Below are positions 58,641-64,000 of a stretch of DNA of 64,000 nucleotides, piece by piece. This DNA is from Albula goreensis (lineage: Eukaryota; Chordata; Actinopteri; Albuliformes; Albulidae): positions 23,924,332 to 23,988,331 of the forward strand of contig CM040746.1 of assembly GCA_022829145.1 (NCBI GenBank). Reading direction: 5' to 3'. Numbering within the stretch: the first letter of the stretch is position 1; each line of letters starts with the position of its first letter. The position numbers and the translations under genes are program-made. The notes beneath the pieces were generated by a model, which was not told the origin of the DNA, did no database searches, and was given only the letters and a program-made list of their open reading frames with translations.

Positions 58641-60742
58641 TGAGCTGGGTGAGCTCACATGGAGGAACCCCCATAGGAACAAAAGTTTAAAGTTTTGTGC
58701 ATTACATCCTTTTATAAAGTTGTTTCTTTACAGAAAGTCATAAAAATAAAAAGGATTTTGACCCTGGGACACCAAAAAACACATTCCACTTGAATAACCT
58801 GCAAAAGTGCAGAAGAAGATCAATTTAATTAGACCTTGGTCACTGAGAGCAGGATGTGCTGGTTTTCAGTCTTGCCTCTGAAATTGTATCTGTTAATTCA
58901 ACTTAAGTCAAATTTAGCCTTAAGAGCATTTTATGTCGTTTACCATTTCATAATATGGCCTCTGTTTCCTGGGTTCAAATGCAGTGAAGATGGAAAGCAA
59001 TCGCACAGATAAAAGAAGCGTGGCATGTTTAGGACAATTTCACTGTTACATCACATTTGCTATAACTGGGTGTTGTAATCTTCTGTTTCACTCCATACTG
59101 CACTGGTTCTACTTTAACGTGTGTTTCTCAAGTTCAGAGCCTCCATGTGCAGCATGACCAGGTCCACCAAACACTCTACTAGCTTGTTGTCACAAGTCAC
59201 TTCTATATCACTAACTGCTGCCGCCTTTACACACACGCTCTGCCATCCCTTCTACATAGCTTCTTCATGGCTACTGTTTTTCATCTTTGGAATGTCAACG
59301 TTCAGGCTAGCAGGTCCTGTTAACCAGAAGGATGCAGGTGTACAATAACTTCAATGACCCATCATGTACAAAACAATGTTGCATTGTAAAATTTTCACAT
59401 AGCTTTCCCCATCATTCACCATCCCCCTCGAACACAGCTTGACTAGTCTGGCTCCATGAATGCTCCTAGCTAAATTCCTGTAAGGCTTTATTACTGTCCT
59501 GCTGGAAAACCTCCTTAGCCCATATTTCATGTTAACCACATTTACATCCCCATCTGCAGATACTCCAGGAAGAAAAGGCTAAATAAGTGAATTAATTATT
59601 TTGCCATCCCTTGTGTTAATAGCTTAATTCCTTCTGAAGATTTTTTTTTTGTTGTATTCAACCATGGATGATGCTGCTAATATTAACCAATTGGGGTGTG
59701 TGCCTGGCTAAGGCAAGTATCACCTCAGTTTTCAAAGTGGTGCCTGTTGACCCTCAAGTTCTGGTAGCTAATCAGGGGCAGATGGGATTGCAAATATTAT
59801 TTTGCAGAGTGCCTTACCTTCGGGAACAAGTGCAGCTCAAAAATTTTTCACACCCTTACTGAAGTCCTGTGTCCTGCTCAGTATCTATAATTCCATTCAT
59901 GCTACACTGTCACAACAATTTTCTGACTGTGACACTGAGCATGTGGTTGAAACACCTGTGTGCAAGGTTTTAACAACATCTGCATTCTGGAATCTGAGGA
60001 GAAAACCTCTGGTGTATCCATGTCCCTGGAACTTCTGGTCATTGTCCTTGACATTGTGTTCTGTTCTTCTCCTCCCAAAGGCTAAATCATGTTTCCACTC
60101 TGCTGTCGAGCTTTATGTTGAACATGAGTTGTTCCAACCTCTTCCCTTTTTCAGCCACCTGAGGCTAATTATGTATATCTTGCTCCACAGGTGACTGTTT
60201 GTGTCTTATTTTCTGACACTCATATCTTCTGTCCCATTCCTGCCTGACCTTATGGAGCCCGACTCTTACTGCGATGATGATCTGCAGCTCTGCCATTTCA
60301 TCTTTCAACACTGGAATGCTGTCTCCTATGATGACTGCATGTCCTCACCAGTAGCTCTGTAGCTGTTAATCAGCACTTCACCTGCAGTAGGTTTTGCCGA
60401 TCTTCCAATCTTCTCTGACAAATCTGCCAAATTATTTCAAGTTATCATCTCCACACAGTCCAAATCCTTGAATTCCCCTCATCAACGATATTGAATTCTT
60501 ATATCACACACACCAAACAACTCTTGGTTCATCAATGAAAATAAATGTATGGGAAAAACTATGGTAGAATGTAAGCACATTTTTTCTACAACTTTAACTG
60601 ATCAAGAGATTGACAGTCACAAAAACCACATACACAGAGGGTCCACAGGACTGACTTTGGGAAAGTCTTTTGTCGTGATGTTTCTGATATTTTATCCACC
60701 ATTCTGTATAGCTTTCTAAGCATACAGCTAATTAGCAATTCT
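58641..60742. other. Non-coding interval, possibly containing an unrecognised old insertion
   Basis: From about 59110 to 60540 the DNA has an even composition with many C/T-rich words and open frames up to 130 residues (59802-60194 on +). I could not match any protein family. It may be a very old interspersed element or processed sequence, or simply unique DNA. I make no stronger call. Confidence 0.35.
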
Positions 60743-60800
60743 AATGTGATCTAATTTTGAGTAGTCTATATTTGATATAGACTGCTATTCTAATCACATA
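60743..60800. repeat. Imperfect inverted repeat with perfect inner stem
   Basis: The inner stem AGTCTAT / ATAGACT (about 60763-60769 and 60776-60782) is exact around a short AT-rich loop. The outer arms (AATGTGATCTAA and TCTAATCACAT) pair with mismatches. Confidence 0.65.
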
Positions 60801-62150
60801 TTCAACTCACAGAAGTAAAATACTTAAGGGTATTTGTGGGGAAATTGATTAATTGCCTTAAGGTGTTAAGAGATATTAAAGCCGTTATTGTCAGGTTTAT
60901 TGTCATGCCAATAGATGATTTAATTCCAAAACCATCTGCATTGCATTGCTGCACTTTCCCTGTTGCAATTTCACTATCACTTTCCCTTCAGCTGATAATG
61001 TTGATGGTATCATTACATTCCTAACAAGAATTCCTTGCCCATTCACACAATATTAGTTCACCAACTCCGAATTGCCATATTCATGTTCTGTTTAGAGGTG
61101 GCCATTTCCAATCAGACTTAGTCAACCTTTCAAAGTCTCCTAACTGTTTTGGGACTTATGACAAGGTTTATGTCTTACGAATGTTGACTGAAAGCTGATA
61201 TGCATAAGAGTAGGACCAAATTTGTATCACTCTCAGCATTTTAGAGCAGTTCGCTCGCAGAACGTGCAAGAGGTACAAAATACAGAAAAATTGATTTGTT
61301 GTAATTCAGATGAAACATAATAAAATTCACTTATTTCACTGCTTTCATAAACCATCCAACAATACATTCTAACAATGCCAACTATGAAAAAGTAAGATTT
61401 AAAATAACTCAATGAGCAGTGTCCTCTTACTGTCACAGTGGGCACAGTTGGGATGGCACAGAATCACATGCTGTTCATTTTCTGTGTGTTACTTTTGGCA
61501 CAGCTACAGTTGCTTTGGTTTTTATTTTTATAACATTAGGCCACCTGGCACTGGGTGCAGCCACCTGCCACTTCCTTTTAGGATGCATAATGGCAGTGCA
61601 CAGTGTATTTTAACACAACTACAACAAAATTTTGTCATGTTAATAGTGTTATACAGATAGTGTTGAACTAGCAAATATAGTTATGACTGTATATATTTCA
61701 TTAGGGTGAAATGTCTTGGGCTTTGTGGACTCTTTTCAGTCCATGCTCTTTTCAATGAACAAGCAGTTTCTGGAAAAGTGACTCTAAATTAGGTTGTAAA
61801 GTTGAAAAAAGGAATGCTGCCTGAGGGACCACACTGTCTTTTTTTCATTCAGAATTAAACCTGGGGTCATAAACTATTTCATCTGTCAATATCTGAAAAA
61901 ATGTGTACAATTCAATACATTGTGGAAAAGGTTTAATTGAGATATCTCATTCCAAAATATCTACAAAATATCTTATATTTTTTGCAGCTGTAACTACACA
62001 TCCTCTAATTAACTAGTCACCCATTCCAGCCAATTGCAAAAACTAAAGCAAGCGCACAATTAAAAACATCCTCTGATTCACAGAGTAACTGAAATTGTTG
62101 GAGTTTCCATACGCTAAATTACAACAAACAGCTCCTAACTCTGCTCTAAC
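60801..62150. other. AT-rich unique non-coding interval
   Basis: No gene, transposon or array recognised. Confidence 0.5.
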
Positions 62151-62154
62151 TTGG

Positions 62155-62315
62155 ACACCCCAGTAGCTGAACCTGTAGAGCGCACACTACATAAGGCCCA
62201 GGCCTTACCGCGAATCCAGCCTGGGCTCTTTGCTGCATGTCCTTCCTTCTCGCTCTCACCTGCATGTTCTGTCAGTCTCTCTACTGTAACTGTAAAATAA
62301 AGTGGAAAAATCCCC
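62155..62315 (+). mobile_element. Decayed tRNA-derived SINE
   Basis: The head carries an A-box-like TAGCTGAACCTG (62164-62175), continuing GTAGAGCGC. It also has a B-box-like CCGCGAATCCA (62208-62218) about 33 bases further on, as in tRNA genes and tRNA-derived SINEs. The body continues with 'tttgctgcatgtccttcctt' and CT-rich words and ends in 'aaaataaagtgg', a layout I recognise from SINEs common in fish. The head lacks a foldable full tRNA cloverleaf as far as I can see, so it is not a working tRNA gene. Confidence 0.7.
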
Positions 62316-62350
62316 CCAAAAATCTTTAAAAATCTTTAAAATCTTAAAAA
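62316..62350. repeat. Short tandem duplication after the SINE
   Basis: 'aaatctttaa' is repeated three times with small changes. It probably belongs to the degenerate tail of the SINE. Confidence 0.6.
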
Positions 62351-63479
62351 CACAACTCTAACTTTGTATTTCTTATATTCAAATTAATTCCAGGGCAATG
62401 CAGTCCACCAATGAACACTAAAACAATGGAATCTTGGAATCCCAGAATGACATGCCCAAAGCTGATGGAGCATTTGACAAAATACAAATGGTAGCTGCTA
62501 GTCAATAAAGAATGGAATGGAATGGAGTTTACTGGACACGTGCTGAAATATATTTAAATGCATTTTAATATTTGAATATTTATATAAACATTCAAGCATC
62601 ATTGGCATTAAGGAAGACAATAACTGTGAGAGCTAACTTAAAACTTGCTAGCAAACAAGATAACCAGTCTATTAGTTAGCCTTGCGAGAAAGTTTGACAG
62701 TTATTCAATCTGGCAAGGTAACTTCTCATGAGTAAACATACTTCTTATACATGAAGAAATACCATATATAATAAGTCTAAAGTTTTAGAAATTGAAGTAA
62801 CTTAATGCCATATTTTATTTTATTCACCATGTTACCATTACAAATAAATTACTTTTTTAAAAATATGACTCCTTTAGTATGTTAGAATCCCATTAAATCT
62901 TAGCACTGCAATATCTCAGCCCTACCTCAGGGTGTCTTATTCTTTCTGAATGATGCTTGGCTGTGAGATCAGCTCCCTCTCTGTCTCCTGACTGAGTCTC
63001 TGTCTGGCTCCCTCTCTACTTAGTATATCTCCCTAAATGAGCTGCTCTCCCTTCTAAGTCAGTGTCCCTGCAGTATCCCAGAATGGGAGTCCTGCAGGTC
63101 TGTGTGACATTTCCCTTGCCAGTCTCCCTCTGTGACGTCTCTCCCAGGGTTCCTCACGCAGTGATCCTGTCACTGACCCTTATTCTGAAACTGCTTTCAG
63201 AAATGTCATCCTGCAGTACTTCCAGCCAAGCATGTGACAGCATCATGTTCCCGGTGCTTAGGGAGAAAAGGAGCGGCCCACACTTTAGAACACGGCTTCA
63301 GGGGGACTTGTACCCATGCTGAGACAGAAGCTGGCCATCCCTGGGAAGCTCTTTGAGGTTCACCAGCACCAGCAGAGAAACGAAGGGAGAGAAAAGCATA
63401 CACATATGTAATATCTTTTTATATTTTTTTCTTGTGTGTGTGCGTGAGTTACAGTTTTTGTGTGACTGGTTTTCCATGG
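62351..63479. other. Non-coding interval with pyrimidine-rich part
   Basis: (GGAAT)n of about three units at 62511-62527. Bases 62965-63150 are C/T-rich with repeated CTCCCT words, perhaps a decayed tandem array. No gene recognised. Confidence 0.45.
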
Positions 63480-63720
63480 CATGAGAGGGCAACATGGAAA
63501 ATGTTAGGTGACATTGCTGTGCCATTTACCCATAATGCCCCAGAAGCAAAGGATTTAGTTCGATGAAGTGTTATTTGCTCTTCCTGCCTGACCCAACACG
63601 AGTCATCGAGCCGTGCCACTGTGGACATGTTGGCTGCATCTGTTATTAGCCCAGCACAGGGCATCAGGCGCAGGGATTACTGCTTGTTTGTGTACATAAC
63701 AGGGACCTTGCTGGATTAAA
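63480..63720. other. Candidate conserved non-coding element (unproven)
   Basis: Unique, balanced sequence with CpGs (63561, 63599, 63607, 63612, 63669) and CTGTTATTAGCCC. No exon frame. Confidence 0.24.
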
Positions 63721-64000
63721 ATGAACAGCTTACACAGACTTTAATATTAAATGTTTCTATGACACCAGAAACTCATAATGTATCTTCCCACAGCCAAACA
63801 GCAAATATCTGTGATGCACAGTTGCCCTGATACTTTGAATTTGATTAAAATATTTCAGATTCAAGGACAGATGAGTGTTTTATAACATTTCAACACAGCA
63901 ACAGTTCATTTTATGAAAACTGTAATAATGCCTCAATCTTAAATCTGTTTTCGGTTATGGAGAGTGTGAAAGATCAGAACACTGTCAAAGGTCCAGCCAC
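63721..64000. other. AT-rich non-coding end of the window
   Basis: No gene or repeat recognised. Confidence 0.55.

Noticed and set aside
58955..58990. tRNA B-box-like GGGTTCAAATGC
   Set aside because: No matching A box upstream and no cloverleaf, so neither a tRNA nor a SINE.
59802..60194. 130-residue + strand frame
   Set aside because: No family signature. It may belong to an old insertion, but it cannot be supported as a gene.
62164..62218. Functional tRNA gene
   Set aside because: A- and B-box-like words are present, but a full cloverleaf is not visible and the 3' part matches a SINE body.

Overview
The window looks like nuclear DNA from a vertebrate, most likely a ray-finned fish, and it is non-coding apart from one dead retrotransposon fragment. 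I base this on three things. Composition is AT-rich with very many dinucleotide and trinucleotide microsatellites. There is a 5'-truncated L2/Maui-type LINE whose 3' end has the conserved 'ctctggataagagcgtctg' block and a (TAATG)n tail, as is common in teleosts. There are also two decayed tRNA-derived SINE-like copies and an unclassified hairpin-ended repeat of a kind I associate with fish genomes. The species cannot be named. Nothing suggests a prokaryote: there are no operons, no ribosome-binding-site spacing, no CRISPR array, and no open frame with a recognisable cellular protein family.

Layout. 1-2.5 kb: microsatellites and a long (CT)n tract. 2.5-11.8 kb: unique DNA with a decayed 60-bp minisatellite at 4.3 kb and several candidate regulatory stretches. 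11.8-13.3 kb: the LINE, possibly inserted in an older DNA-transposon-like repeat. 13.3-17.5 kb: a decayed ~47-bp tandem array, (CA)n, and a 76-bp uninterrupted alternating purine-pyrimidine tract. 17.5-30 kb: unique DNA with the best-looking candidate conserved non-coding blocks (about 18.4, 19.7, 23.7, 25.1 and 27.4 kb), a tandemly duplicated G-rich unit, and a compound AAT/AAC/CAG repeat. 30.5-31.9 kb: a decayed ~32-bp minisatellite followed by the ~830-bp hairpin-ended repeat carrying a perfect RFX X-box palindrome. 32-45 kb: unique DNA with candidate regulatory blocks, CA repeats and a decayed SINE. 45-47.1 kb: two blocks of one ~27-bp minisatellite family, 1.5 kb apart. 47-54 kb: a (TA)n tract bracketed by repeated and inverted 15-17-bp arms, another ~30-bp minisatellite, and three more X-box-like palindromes. 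54-64 kb: mostly featureless unique DNA with a second SINE-like copy at 62.2 kb.

How it works together. No set of genes acts together here. The simplest reading is a gene desert or a very large intron, with scattered candidate enhancers and a layer of old repeats. The most repeatable signal beyond ordinary repeats is a series of strongly diverged minisatellites, most with ~27-32-bp periods, one of which occurs in two separated blocks. I found no previously undescribed system that I could support. Conservation claims are inference, because no alignment could be run.
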